Below are positions 26,801-34,525 of a stretch of 64,000 nt of DNA, one piece after another; positions within the stretch are counted from its first letter, which is position 1, and each line of letters opens with the position of its first letter. The DNA comes from Bacteroidales bacterium UBA1309 (GTDB lineage: Bacteria; Bacteroidota; Bacteroidia; Bacteroidales; Dysgonomonadaceae). Location: contig DBTT01000018.1 in NCBI GenBank assembly GCA_002307185.1, positions 44,626 through 108,625 of the forward strand. Reading direction: 5' to 3'. The notes below the pieces were generated by a model. The model ran no database searches. It was not told where the DNA came from and was given only the letters and a program-made list of their open reading frames with translations. The position numbers and the translations under genes are program-made.

Positions 26801-27183
26801 ACTTGTACAACAATACTTGTTTTACTGCATGTAATATAAACAATTTGGAATCAGACAGAAACGTACTGAAAGATTATTACAATTCGGGAGCAAGCAGCAG
26901 CAATTCGCCTCTTATCTCCACTTATTATCTCGAGAAATCGGATTTCATTCGCCTCAATACAGTTAAGTTAAGCTATAATTTTAACATCAAAGACATTAAA
27001 TGGATAAAAGAAATGAACGTATATCTTACTGGGCAAAACTTACTGACAATAACAGGTTACAAAGGCTTTGATCCGTTGGCTAATGCCGATAAATCATCTG
27101 GAGGAAATCAATCTGTTGGCATTGATTATACAAGCTATCCGAATGCAAGGTCATACATGCTCGGATTGACAATGAAATTTTAA
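23857..27183 (+). CDS. SusC-type TonB-dependent transporter with STN domain
   Basis: This 1108-aa outer-membrane transporter imports a large substrate using TonB energy. After a signal peptide (about 1-35) comes an STN domain (about 45-115) that contacts FecR anti-sigma factors. A carboxypeptidase-D regulatory-like domain (about 138-210) follows, then the TonB-box-like NEVVVVGYGSQ (215-225) and a plug domain with IRGLGSIRSGSTPLFVVDG. The beta-barrel ends with the C-terminal aromatic residue Phe (MLGLTMKF). Presence of STN fits regulation by the upstream sigma/anti-sigma pair. The SusD partner follows 76 bases later. Confidence 0.95.
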   Translation: MKKKNLIGFKATNALKNICLLTCLTIFTTPTAFASSWVERDVEYVSSKKENKTLGEVFSYIEKHGNYVFVYQTSIVNLSTQTSVSLDKRPATKILDEALIGTGLSYLVKGKQIIIKKEEHKGKKESVAASNNVSREKITVKGNVKDEFGASLAGINVTVKGSTQGIITDENGNFTLQNVPSLAVLNFSCIGYQSKEMSAKESLALVMKEDKTLLNEVVVVGYGSQEKKDLTGSIGKIESKDFKQGITTSADNLLQGKMAGVRIINSSGEPGGGVNVQIRGLGSIRSGSTPLFVVDGVPLSNDEVTPTAADMGFGSSAAKNPLNFLNTSDIESITVLKDASAAAIYGARGSNGVVLITTKKGKEGDAVLSFNSYLALSDLPKKINMLSHAEFISAVGEESSYNHGGNTDWQDEVFRTAVTQNAELSFAKKTSTGNYYASIGHINQEGIIQNSKFARTSARLNAEESFFDNQRLKIKINMGVSQMNENGVPSADSGGSDGQLITHTLMSNPTFSVYDEDGNYTNFNLNQCFNPMYLLYIYEDETSTLRLVGNVEASFRLFKGLTYKLNYAIDRSTSERNTTMYKNSTTINTNGKYTESHLDNKSELIEHYLTYDLTKDKHRLNLLGGFSYQKYNTEATGFTVVGLNEKGVGIKPKYNPDYTSYTSSDISGSAQENELQSFFVRTNYSFDSKYMLTASLRADGSTRFGEDKKYGYFPSFALGWNISQEKFMKSATFVDNLKLRGSWGQTGNQEVENKITKASYSLSSGSGYNLTDGTVTNGISVNRTANPDLHWEVVTQQDLGVDFNLFKNKIYGSIDYYNKVTTDAILYLPSSVLSATDYVWRNVDAKIINSGFEFNVGCNIVDNKKWHWNVDVNATTLNNVVKDLPVSELYSGSISGPGQSGVMANIYKSNYEVGSFYLYKQIGFNEDGSEKFQDKDDDGSITSNDRYIVEGALPNFTYGINSDISYENFDLSFSIIGQAGAYLYNNTCFTACNINNLESDRNVLKDYYNSGASSSNSPLISTYYLEKSDFIRLNTVKLSYNFNIKDIKWIKEMNVYLTGQNLLTITGYKGFDPLANADKSSGGNQSVGIDYTSYPNARSYMLGLTMKF

Positions 27184-27259
27184 GCGGAAATTTGCATGGA
27201 AATCAAGCAGACAAACAGTTGAATCTATCAGTGTTTTTTTTATGTTTAAAAAATAAAAA

Positions 27260-29056
27260 TTGAATACAATGAAATTTATAAAATATATATGGATATTGCC
27301 TCTTATATTGGCATTTGCAAGCTGCACCAATCTAAATGAAGTATTTTTAGATGAAGAACTTAGCGATGTGACTGCGACTTCTGAATCAGCTTTGTCAGCA
27401 GCATATAACCGGATGATCACCGATGTCTTTGTTGATCACGGGCATCTATGGGGGCTGCAGGAATATTCCACAGATGAGGCTTTGCTTCCTACACGTGGAT
27501 CGGATTGGGGCGATGGTGGCGTATATCGCGCCATACAGGAATTTACGTGGGGTGCTGACAATACCTTGGTGAGCAACAACTGGAGTTCTCTTACAAACGG
27601 CGTAACGCGTTCATTGACGGCTATTGAAACAATCAACAACAATTCGGGCGACACCAACTATTCTATGTATTTAGCCGAAGCAAAAGCTCTTTTGTACATG
27701 TACACGTATTATACGCTTGATTTGTACGGCCAGTGTCCGATGAAAGAACCGATTTCTTCCGACGATAATGTTTACGTGGTTCACAGTACTTACATTGACA
27801 CGCTAATTACCAATGTTGAAAATATTATACCGGATTTAGCTTCATTGGGTGATAACTCCACATACAACGGACGTTTCACAAAAGAAGCTGCTTACGCTTT
27901 CCTTGCCGAAATGTATATGAACCGGGCTGTTTTCAAGGATAGATACAACGCAACTTCCAATTTTGATTTCACGGAAGCATCGGTAAACAACAGCAGCAAA
28001 ACCGATATGGATATGGTGGCCGAGTATTCTTCCATGTTGATTTCTTCCTCAAAATTTTCTTTAGAAGAAAATTATTTCGACAACTTTGCTATCGGAAATA
28101 GCGATGGAAGTGAACTGATTTTTACTGCTCCACAGCATGTGGATGATGGTTCTGTAAACGGGCAAAATGATTTTGCCTACATGCCCATGGAACGTGCCCA
28201 ACATCCGGCAGAAGGTTTGCGTGGAACGAATGCAACTTGTACAACGCCAGAGTATTATGCAACATGGGATGATAACCAAGACGATCCTCGATTTGTACAA
28301 AAATACGAATACGATAATGGAACCTGGTTTTATAATAACCAAACGCAAAGTATCCCATTAACAACCATGGATTATGTTGAAGGTCAAAGCAATGTGCTTT
28401 GGTTTCATTTCAACAGAGGATTCATGGTCGGTCAACAATACGGACCCACTTATGACTCTAATAGTAAATACGTAAGAGACACCGTTGACGGCGTTGTTTG
28501 TGTGAAAGTTTCAGCTCTGAAAACCGACAAGAATGACAGCATGCTGGTGTTTACCCCTAATCTTGATTTTTCATCGGGAACGACTCTACCACAGAATAAA
28601 GTGCATCAAGGTGTACGTATTTTCAAATTCGAATATGATCCAATCGATCTTAGCAGTAGCACATCGCGTGTCTATATTCCTATCTTTCGTTTAGGATATA
28701 TCTACACGCTCCGAGCAGAAGCTTATTACAGAAGTGGAGAAACCCAAGAAGCATTGGATGACATTAATATGTTGAGAACAAGCAGAACTCGCGCCCAACC
28801 GGAAGATGAAGGTGGAGATATTGCAGGAAAAGCCATTTCATTGAATGATCTAACAGAAGAAAGATTATACAACGAAATTTCGTATGAGAATTACTGGGAA
28901 ATGAAAAGACGTCCGCAAATGATTCGTTTCGGAACATTTGACAATGCTTATACAGGCAAAGCTAAAAGCGATTCGTTCCGTCGTTTGTATCCTATACCTC
29001 AAAGCGTTATTGATGTAAGTGGCGATATTTTCTCGCAAAATGAAGGCTACGATTAG
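27260..29056 (+). CDS. SusD/RagB-type substrate-binding lipoprotein
   Basis: This 598-aa surface lipoprotein has a signal peptide with lipobox AFASC, Cys22. It shows the SusD-like N-terminal region (SALSAAYNRMITDVF) and the C-terminal RagB/SusD features: GYIYTLRAEAYYRSGE, a TPR-like helix pair, and YENYWEMKRRPQMIRFG near the end (quoted in part). It should cap the SusC barrel and bind the ligand. An intrinsic terminator follows directly. Met4 is an alternative start. Confidence 0.93.
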   Translation: MNTMKFIKYIWILPLILAFASCTNLNEVFLDEELSDVTATSESALSAAYNRMITDVFVDHGHLWGLQEYSTDEALLPTRGSDWGDGGVYRAIQEFTWGADNTLVSNNWSSLTNGVTRSLTAIETINNNSGDTNYSMYLAEAKALLYMYTYYTLDLYGQCPMKEPISSDDNVYVVHSTYIDTLITNVENIIPDLASLGDNSTYNGRFTKEAAYAFLAEMYMNRAVFKDRYNATSNFDFTEASVNNSSKTDMDMVAEYSSMLISSSKFSLEENYFDNFAIGNSDGSELIFTAPQHVDDGSVNGQNDFAYMPMERAQHPAEGLRGTNATCTTPEYYATWDDNQDDPRFVQKYEYDNGTWFYNNQTQSIPLTTMDYVEGQSNVLWFHFNRGFMVGQQYGPTYDSNSKYVRDTVDGVVCVKVSALKTDKNDSMLVFTPNLDFSSGTTLPQNKVHQGVRIFKFEYDPIDLSSSTSRVYIPIFRLGYIYTLRAEAYYRSGETQEALDDINMLRTSRTRAQPEDEGGDIAGKAISLNDLTEERLYNEISYENYWEMKRRPQMIRFGTFDNAYTGKAKSDSFRRLYPIPQSVIDVSGDIFSQNEGYD

Positions 29057-29073
29057 TCGAATTTAAACTTTAC

Positions 29074-29104
29074 AAAAGCCGTCTTAATCTTTAGGACGGC
29101 TTTT
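29074..29104 (+). terminator. Intrinsic terminator after susD
   Basis: The 10-bp stem AAAAGCCGTC / GACGGCTTTT has an 11-base loop. The rising arm ends in four T residues. It closes the PI-PLC/SusC/SusD operon. Confidence 0.85.
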
Positions 29105-29226
29105 GCTATTTAAAATGCAGTGGCAATGACTATAGATGTTTTGATTGCTACGTTTGCCCGAAAAGACGACAATGGCACTAGAAGATAAATTTTATACACT
29201 CATCTCTCCTACTCCTCGACGCTGTG

Positions 29227-29931
29227 TCAAGCATTCAACAAATGAATGGAATGGCAGGCAACCAAGGCAGCCGTCTCTGTGCGGAGACGACTCTGACCCA
29301 AGCTTACGGGTAAAAACGCATTTGTCAAGGCAAGTTCGACTTCCTGTTCGCTGAAATCTCCCTCCGGGCCAATCAATATCAGAACGTCTTCTCCGCTAGT
29401 GTATATCTTGGAAAGAAGCGTTTTGTCACCTTCATGACAATGGGCTATCATCTTTAGTCCAGAAAAAGGATGCCGGATAAATTCCTCAAAAGGTATCATC
29501 GGGTTCAAAACTGGCAAAAATGCTTTTTGCGACTGTTTCATTGCAGAAACAAGTATTTTCTCTATCCTTGCGGGCTTTATTTCTTTTCGTTCCGAATAGC
29601 GTGTAAGAAGTGGGGTAAACGTATCGATCCCTATTTCCGTAGCTTTTTCGACAAACCATTCCGTCCGATCCATGTTTTTTGTGGGAGCAAATGCAATGTG
29701 GATATGGGGCTTCCAATATTTGTGCACAATTCTTTGACTCACAATCTCCACGGAAGAGTGTTTCTGGTGCGGCAGCGCAAGCACGGCATCGTAAAACACA
29801 CCCTTGCCATCTGTAATCAGGATGGGGTCACCAGCCTTCATGCGCAGAACTTTTGCACAATGATGCGACTCTTCCTCGGGCAAAGTCAAGTTAGAAATAA
29901 TTTCAGGAGCGTAAAATATGGTTTTGTCCAT
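29227..29931 (-). CDS. rsmE: 16S rRNA m3U1498 methyltransferase RsmE
   Basis: This 234-aa SPOUT methyltransferase has an N-terminal PUA-like domain (LPEEESHHCAKVLRMKAGD) and the C-terminal knot with the family motifs KATEIGIDTFTPLLT, MKQSQKAFLP and LIGPEGDFSEQEVE, ending LGQSRLRTETAALVA. It methylates U1498 of 16S rRNA according to family knowledge. The gene precedes and runs with pheS and the bifunctional-nuclease gene on the minus strand; it is the last of the three. Confidence 0.93.
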   Translation of the reverse strand: MDKTIFYAPEIISNLTLPEEESHHCAKVLRMKAGDPILITDGKGVFYDAVLALPHQKHSSVEIVSQRIVHKYWKPHIHIAFAPTKNMDRTEWFVEKATEIGIDTFTPLLTRYSERKEIKPARIEKILVSAMKQSQKAFLPVLNPMIPFEEFIRHPFSGLKMIAHCHEGDKTLLSKIYTSGEDVLILIGPEGDFSEQEVELALTNAFLPVSLGQSRLRTETAALVACHSIHLLNA

Positions 29932-29954
29932 CTCTTCGGGAATAGTTGTGAATG

Positions 29955-30551
29955 TTAATTGTTAGAATCCTCTTTTTTACTTATTTCATCCCGAAGTATC
30001 GATGCCAATTCATAATTTTCATCATTAATGGCAGCTTGCAGCTTCAATCGAAGCTCTTCAATAGTGTCTTCCTCTATTTCTGGCGCATCAGCAGATACAG
30101 ACCGCTGTGGGGGAGAAGACAGCACATTTTCATTTTCATCAAAAACGACAGCAAGTTCCTGCATGATGTTCTCGGTGGTGTAAATCGGCGAATTGGTTCT
30201 CAGTGCAATGGCCACAGCATCAGAGGTTCTGGATTCAATTTGAATGACGCTTCCGTTTTGTTCGAACGTGAGTTGTGAAAAAAACACCCCATTCTCATAT
30301 TTGTAGATGAGAGCTTCGACCAAAGATATCTTGAATTTATTGATAAATGTGCGGAACAGGTCATGCGTGAGTGGACGAGGCGGCACCGAATGTTGCAATT
30401 CAAATGCAATGGATTGTGCTTCCGGCGTTCCTACGATCACCATAAGCCGTCTTTTCCCTAACTCTTCGGCCAAAACTAATCCATAGGTACCTGTTTGCGT
30501 TTGGTTGAATGAAAAACCCAATACTTTTAATTTAACTCTTTCCTTATCCAT
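29955..30551 (-). CDS. Bifunctional nuclease family (DUF151) protein with UVR motif
   Basis: This 198-aa protein has the DUF151/bifunctional nuclease domain over about residues 5-130 (IVGTPEAQSIAFEL and ESRTSDAVAIALRTNSPIY). A UvrB/UvrC-type UVR motif follows near the C-terminus (LRLKLQAAINDENYELASIL and following). This architecture is common in Bacteroidetes. Its biochemical role there is not well defined; nuclease activity has been reported for plant relatives. The gene overlaps neither neighbour and starts 24 bases upstream of rsmE. Confidence 0.85.
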   Translation of the reverse strand: MDKERVKLKVLGFSFNQTQTGTYGLVLAEELGKRRLMVIVGTPEAQSIAFELQHSVPPRPLTHDLFRTFINKFKISLVEALIYKYENGVFFSQLTFEQNGSVIQIESRTSDAVAIALRTNSPIYTTENIMQELAVVFDENENVLSSPPQRSVSADAPEIEEDTIEELRLKLQAAINDENYELASILRDEISKKEDSNN

Positions 30552-30652
30552 AAACCTTTAGGAACTTATAATTTTCGTTGTATCAAAGTTATGTATTTTT
30601 TTGTAACAGCGTGGATGAATGTGAAATAAGTTTTGAACAATCCAAAATCAAA

Positions 30653-30682
30653 AAGAGCAATCGGGGAAAACTGATTGCTCTT
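30653..30682 (-). terminator. Intrinsic terminator after pheS
   Basis: The 10-bp perfect stem AAGAGCAATC / GATTGCTCTT has a 10-base loop and is followed on the minus strand by a T-rich tail. It lies 20 bases after the pheS stop. Confidence 0.88.
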
Positions 30683-30703
30683 CGATTTATCTATGCGGAT
30701 TGA

Positions 30704-31723
30704 TTAATGAGCACTTTCAAACTGATTCAAAAAACGGATGTCATTCTCGGAGAACATACGTAAATCTTTCACCCTGTATTTGAGATTGGTGATCCGTTCC
30801 ACACCCATCCCGAGCGCATACCCAGTATATTTTTTGCTGTCAATACCACAGTTTTCCAACACGTTGGGATCCACCATACCACAGCCAAGGATTTCTACCC
30901 AACCGGTGTGTTTGCAAAATGCGCAACCTTTTCCTCCACAGATTCCACACGAAATATCCATTTCGGCACTCGGCTCGGTAAATGGGAAATAAGATGGTCG
31001 GAGACGGATTTTGGTGTCCGCACCAAACATTTCCTTAGCAAAGAACAAAAGGGCTTGTTTCAAGTCGGCAAAAGAGACGTTTTTGTCAATATATAAAGCT
31101 TCCACTTGGTGGAAAAAACAGTGGGCACGGTAGGAAATCGCTTCGTTACGGTAAACACGTCCCGGGCAAATGATCCGAATAGGAGGTTGTTCCTTTTCCA
31201 TCACACGGGTTTGCACCGAAGAAGTGTGGGTACGCAGCACGATTTGCGGGTCGTGTGCTATAAAAAAAGTGTCCTGCATATCGCGGGCAGGATGGTCTTC
31301 CGCAAAATTAAGGGCTGAAAACACGTGCCAGTCGTCTTCCACTTCGGGGCCTTCAGCTATCGAAAATCCCAAACGGCGAAAAATGTCACAAATTTCTTTC
31401 TTCACCAAAGAGAGAGGATGCCTTGTTCCCAAAGGAATCGGGTAAGCTGTCCGTGTCAAGTCGATCGAATCGTCGTTCGAATCTTTACTTTCGAAAGCTT
31501 CTTTGAGTTCGTTGATCCTGTTCTGGGCAGCCTCTTTGAGTACATTCAACTTCATGCCCACTTCTCGTTTCTGATCTGCGGCCACGTTCCGGAAATCGCT
31601 CATCAACAATGAAATCTCGCCTTTTTTACTCAAATATTTAATGCGCAAGGCTTCAATTTCTTCTGCTTTTTCGGCCTTCAACGCCTCTATTTCGGCTAAA
31701 AGTGTGTTTATCTTGTCAATCAT
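30704..31723 (-). CDS. pheS: Phenylalanyl-tRNA synthetase alpha subunit
   Basis: This 339-aa class II aminoacyl-tRNA synthetase subunit pairs with PheT to charge tRNA-Phe. An N-terminal coiled coil (IDKINTLLAEIEALKAEKAE) leads into the catalytic core: HPLSLVKKEICDIFRRLGF, motif 2 around RIICPGRVYRNEA, and motif 3 GYALGMGVERI. A Cys-rich ISCGICGGKGCAFCKHTGW insertion is present, a feature of some bacterial PheS proteins. The start at 31723 is chosen because the promoter box at 31751-31758 would overlap the only upstream in-frame ATG (31753). pheT is not nearby. Confidence 0.93.
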   Translation of the reverse strand: MIDKINTLLAEIEALKAEKAEEIEALRIKYLSKKGEISLLMSDFRNVAADQKREVGMKLNVLKEAAQNRINELKEAFESKDSNDDSIDLTRTAYPIPLGTRHPLSLVKKEICDIFRRLGFSIAEGPEVEDDWHVFSALNFAEDHPARDMQDTFFIAHDPQIVLRTHTSSVQTRVMEKEQPPIRIICPGRVYRNEAISYRAHCFFHQVEALYIDKNVSFADLKQALLFFAKEMFGADTKIRLRPSYFPFTEPSAEMDISCGICGGKGCAFCKHTGWVEILGCGMVDPNVLENCGIDSKKYTGYALGMGVERITNLKYRVKDLRMFSENDIRFLNQFESAH

Positions 31724-31750
31724 TACACCTGTAATTTTTCTTTTGCGATG

Positions 31751-31758
31751 CAAAAATA
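31751..31758 (-). promoter_or_regulatory. Promoter -7 box TATTTTTG of pheS
   Basis: On the minus strand this reads TATTTTTG, matching TAnnTTTG, 28 bases before the pheS start. It decides against the ATG at 31753. Confidence 0.45.
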
Positions 31759-31759
31759 C

Positions 31760-32090
31760 ATTTTTCTTTTCGAAAAAATAAGAATATGAACCAAAGATTC
31801 AACTTCTAATGATTTGATAAAAATGAAAAAACGGGATAGCGGAAGAAAAAGAAGTCTGCCTGACACATTATATCCCCAAATATTGTTTACTTTGTATTTA
31901 TCAACCTTTTTTATCATGATAGTTATTCGAAATTTATCCCCAATCGTTTCTCTTATGTGCAGCATGCCAACTCTTGCAACCGACCGCACATCTCCCAATA
32001 CCGTTATGATTCAGTGTAAATACACACAAGTTTTCCCATATTGCTCTTTGGAGAAATAGCCGACTACTCTTTTTGTAGAAATTAGATAAG
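31760..32090. other. Divergent intergenic region pheS / arabinofuranosidase
   Basis: No gene is supported. The region must hold control signals for both flanking genes. A weak box (AAACTTTG) lies near 32090 on the plus strand. Confidence 0.35.
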
Positions 32091-32162
32091 AAAACTTTGC
32101 CTATACAGCGAATGGCTTTCATAACATCAAGATATAATCCACAATTCTATAAAAACATTCCG

Positions 32163-33707
32163 ATGAAAAAATTCATTCTAAGTACTGTTTGCCTTGTTGC
32201 CAGCACCTTTTGTTTTGCCCAAAACAAAGCTGATGCAGTAGTACATCTCAACCAAGGACAACACCAAATCAGCCGCCACATCTATGGCCAATTCACCGAA
32301 CATTTGGGACGGTGCATCTACGATGGCTTGTGGGTAGGCGAAAAGTCTCCAATACCCAACGTGAATGGTGTTCGTAAGGACATCATTGATGCACTCAAAG
32401 AGATTAAAGTGCCGAATCTCCGTTGGCCGGGCGGATGTTTTGCCGACGAATACCATTGGATGGACGGCATTGGCCCGCGCGAAAAACGCCCCAAAATGGT
32501 GAACACCAACTGGGGAGGTGTGGTGGAAGACAACAGTTTTGGAACGCACGAATTCCTGAATCTTTGTGAAGCGATAGGAACGGAACCTTACATTTGCGGC
32601 AATGTAGGAAGCGGCACGGTGGAAGAAATGTCGAAATGGGTGGAATACATCACTTCGGAAGGCGAAAGCCCGATGTCCAACTTGCGGAAACAAAATGGAC
32701 GGGAAAAACCATGGAAGGTCAAGTTCTGGGGAGTGGGAAACGAAAACTGGGGCTGCGGCGGAAACATGACCGCCGAGGAATACGCTAATCAATATCGCCG
32801 CTACGCCACTTTTTGCCGCGACTATGGCAGCAACAAGCTATATAAAATTGCAGGAGGACCCAACTCCACCGATACACTTTGGATGGAAACCATGATGAAG
32901 GATATCCCTCATTTTATGGTCAAGGGCATTTCGTTGCATAATTACACATTGACTTATAACTGGGAGAACAAAGGTGCGGCCACAGGATTTACGGAGGACG
33001 ACTATTTTTCCCTTTTGTCCAATGGGTATGATATGAATAAAATTGTGAGTGCACATTGCGCTGTGATGGATAAATTTGATCCAAAAAAAGAAATTGGTTT
33101 AGTTGTGGACGAGTGGGGAGCTTGGTACAACGTAGAGCCCGGCACCAACCCGGGATTCCTCTACCAACAAAACACCTTGCGCGACGCCTTGCTGGCAGGA
33201 GTCATCCTGAACATCTTCCACCAACATTGCGACCGCATCAGGATTGCCAATATTGCGCAAATGGTGAACGTGTTGCAGGCATTGTTCCTTACCAAAGACG
33301 ACAAGATGATTTTGACTCCCACTTATTACGTGTTCGACATGTACAAGGTGCATCAAGATGCCACGATGCTTCCCTTGGAACTAAACAGCCCTGCATATTC
33401 GCGCCAAGGCCGCCAAATAAAGGCCGTTTCGGCATCCGCCTCGAAAGATGTAAACGGTAAAATCCATATTTCGTTTGTGAACATAGATCCCGAAAAAGCG
33501 ATAGAAATCAGTTGCAACTTGGATGGCGTGACGAAGGAAAAACTCGTTTCGGGAAATGTCATCACCGCCCCCAAGGTTGATACCTTCAACACCTTTGAAA
33601 ACCCGAATCAAGTGACCTTGAAAGAGTTCAAGGATGCCAAGTTGAAAAACGGCGTGTTGGAGCTGAAGCTGCCGGCGAAATCATTGGTGACGGTAGAGTT
33701 GAATTGA
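32163..33707 (+). CDS. GH51 alpha-L-arabinofuranosidase
   Basis: This 514-aa secreted enzyme removes arabinose side chains from hemicellulose or pectin. Residues 1-20 form a signal peptide ending CFAQ. The GH51 (beta/alpha)8 barrel shows LRWPGGCFADEYHW, the acid/base Glu194 in GVGNENWGCGG and the nucleophile Glu317 in VVDEWGAWYN. A C-terminal beta-sandwich follows. The start at 32163 gives the signal peptide; an upstream in-frame ATG at 32097 would bury it. The gene stands alone with its own terminator and no SusC/SusD next to it. Confidence 0.93.
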   Translation: MKKFILSTVCLVASTFCFAQNKADAVVHLNQGQHQISRHIYGQFTEHLGRCIYDGLWVGEKSPIPNVNGVRKDIIDALKEIKVPNLRWPGGCFADEYHWMDGIGPREKRPKMVNTNWGGVVEDNSFGTHEFLNLCEAIGTEPYICGNVGSGTVEEMSKWVEYITSEGESPMSNLRKQNGREKPWKVKFWGVGNENWGCGGNMTAEEYANQYRRYATFCRDYGSNKLYKIAGGPNSTDTLWMETMMKDIPHFMVKGISLHNYTLTYNWENKGAATGFTEDDYFSLLSNGYDMNKIVSAHCAVMDKFDPKKEIGLVVDEWGAWYNVEPGTNPGFLYQQNTLRDALLAGVILNIFHQHCDRIRIANIAQMVNVLQALFLTKDDKMILTPTYYVFDMYKVHQDATMLPLELNSPAYSRQGRQIKAVSASASKDVNGKIHISFVNIDPEKAIEISCNLDGVTKEKLVSGNVITAPKVDTFNTFENPNQVTLKEFKDAKLKNGVLELKLPAKSLVTVELN

Positions 33708-33723
33708 TTCTTCTTATTTGTAT

Positions 33724-33765
33724 CAGAACCTGTTACCTTTCCAAAGAAAAAAAGAACAGGTTCTG
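33724..33765 (+). terminator. Intrinsic terminator after GH51 gene
   Basis: An 11-bp stem CAGAACCTGTT / AACAGGTTCTG is followed by GTGTTTG. The T run is weak but the stem is perfect. Confidence 0.75.
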
Positions 33766-33894
33766 TGTTTGTTGGTTAGGCGGCCATTTGAGAAATTGGA
33801 TTTCGCCACAGCTATACAGTCTCATTGTCCTTGGTTAAAATGGTAATCGTACTTTTGGATTGTTTTCTCCACTCCACATTTTCAATCAGATCGG

Positions 33895-34040
33895 TATATA
33901 TGGAGCCACATGTACGGCCTATCGTGCGGGGTAAGGCTCAAGCGAAAGTCGAATTCCATTCCAGAATAGACGCTTCGATCATCGATGACAACCGATTAAT
34001 TTTCAATCAAATGTCTTATTTAGAGATAACTTTTTTATCC
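33895..34040 (+). pseudogene. Transposase fragment (IS1182/IS5-like)
   Basis: One frame reads EPHVRPIVRGKAQAKVEF followed by ...IDASIIDDNRLIF. This resembles the middle of IS1182/IS5-type transposases, where Q-P-x-V-R-P-I-V-R-G-K is conserved. Neither the start nor the end of a transposase is present and no terminal repeats were found. It is a short relic. Confidence 0.5.
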
Positions 34041-34044
34041 CTTT

Positions 34045-34440
34045 TGCCATGGCTCGGTGCTGTTCCATTTGGTCTTCACTCGGTTTTGAAATTCCAAATT
34101 TACGTATCCAATTGTAGGTATTATTACATCCACTGGAATTATAGTTCTTTTTCAATTTTTCGTGACTTATGTCAGTGGTTAAATACTCTTGGACTACTTG
34201 TAATTTAAAAATCTTCCGTGTATTTGTTTACATTTTAAAGAAAAGGCCGATTTATATTGCCCAAGAAAAAAATAAACCAAGTACCTCTCTCTACCGATTG
34301 CAGGTAGCCCTGCCGCCACCAAAATGAACAATACTCTCAAGGTAAAAATACGGGGTGTGATTAAAATACTCATAATTAAATAAAATAGATTTTTGAAATT
34401 CTAAAAAGCAAGTGTATATTATAGCTAAGTCCATCAATTT
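34045..34440. other. Gene-free stretch before DUF2723 gene
   Basis: AT-rich sequence after the transposase relic. I see no supported gene; part of it may be further decayed insertion sequence. Confidence 0.35.
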
Positions 34441-34443
34441 AAC

Positions 34444-34451
34444 TATCTTTG
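34444..34451 (+). promoter_or_regulatory. Promoter -7 box TATCTTTG of DUF2723 gene
   Basis: A perfect TAnnTTTG box, 75 bases before the ATG at 34526. Confidence 0.45.
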
Positions 34452-34525
34452 TGCGTTTATTTCTTAGAAAAAAGATCCATTTAGACTAAAATATCCGAAA
34501 ATAGAACAAAATTCATAAGCTCCTA

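Noticed and set aside
33825..34208. 127-codon frame taken as a whole gene
   Set aside because: Only about 45 codons resemble a transposase; the rest is not protein-like, so it is recorded as a relic.
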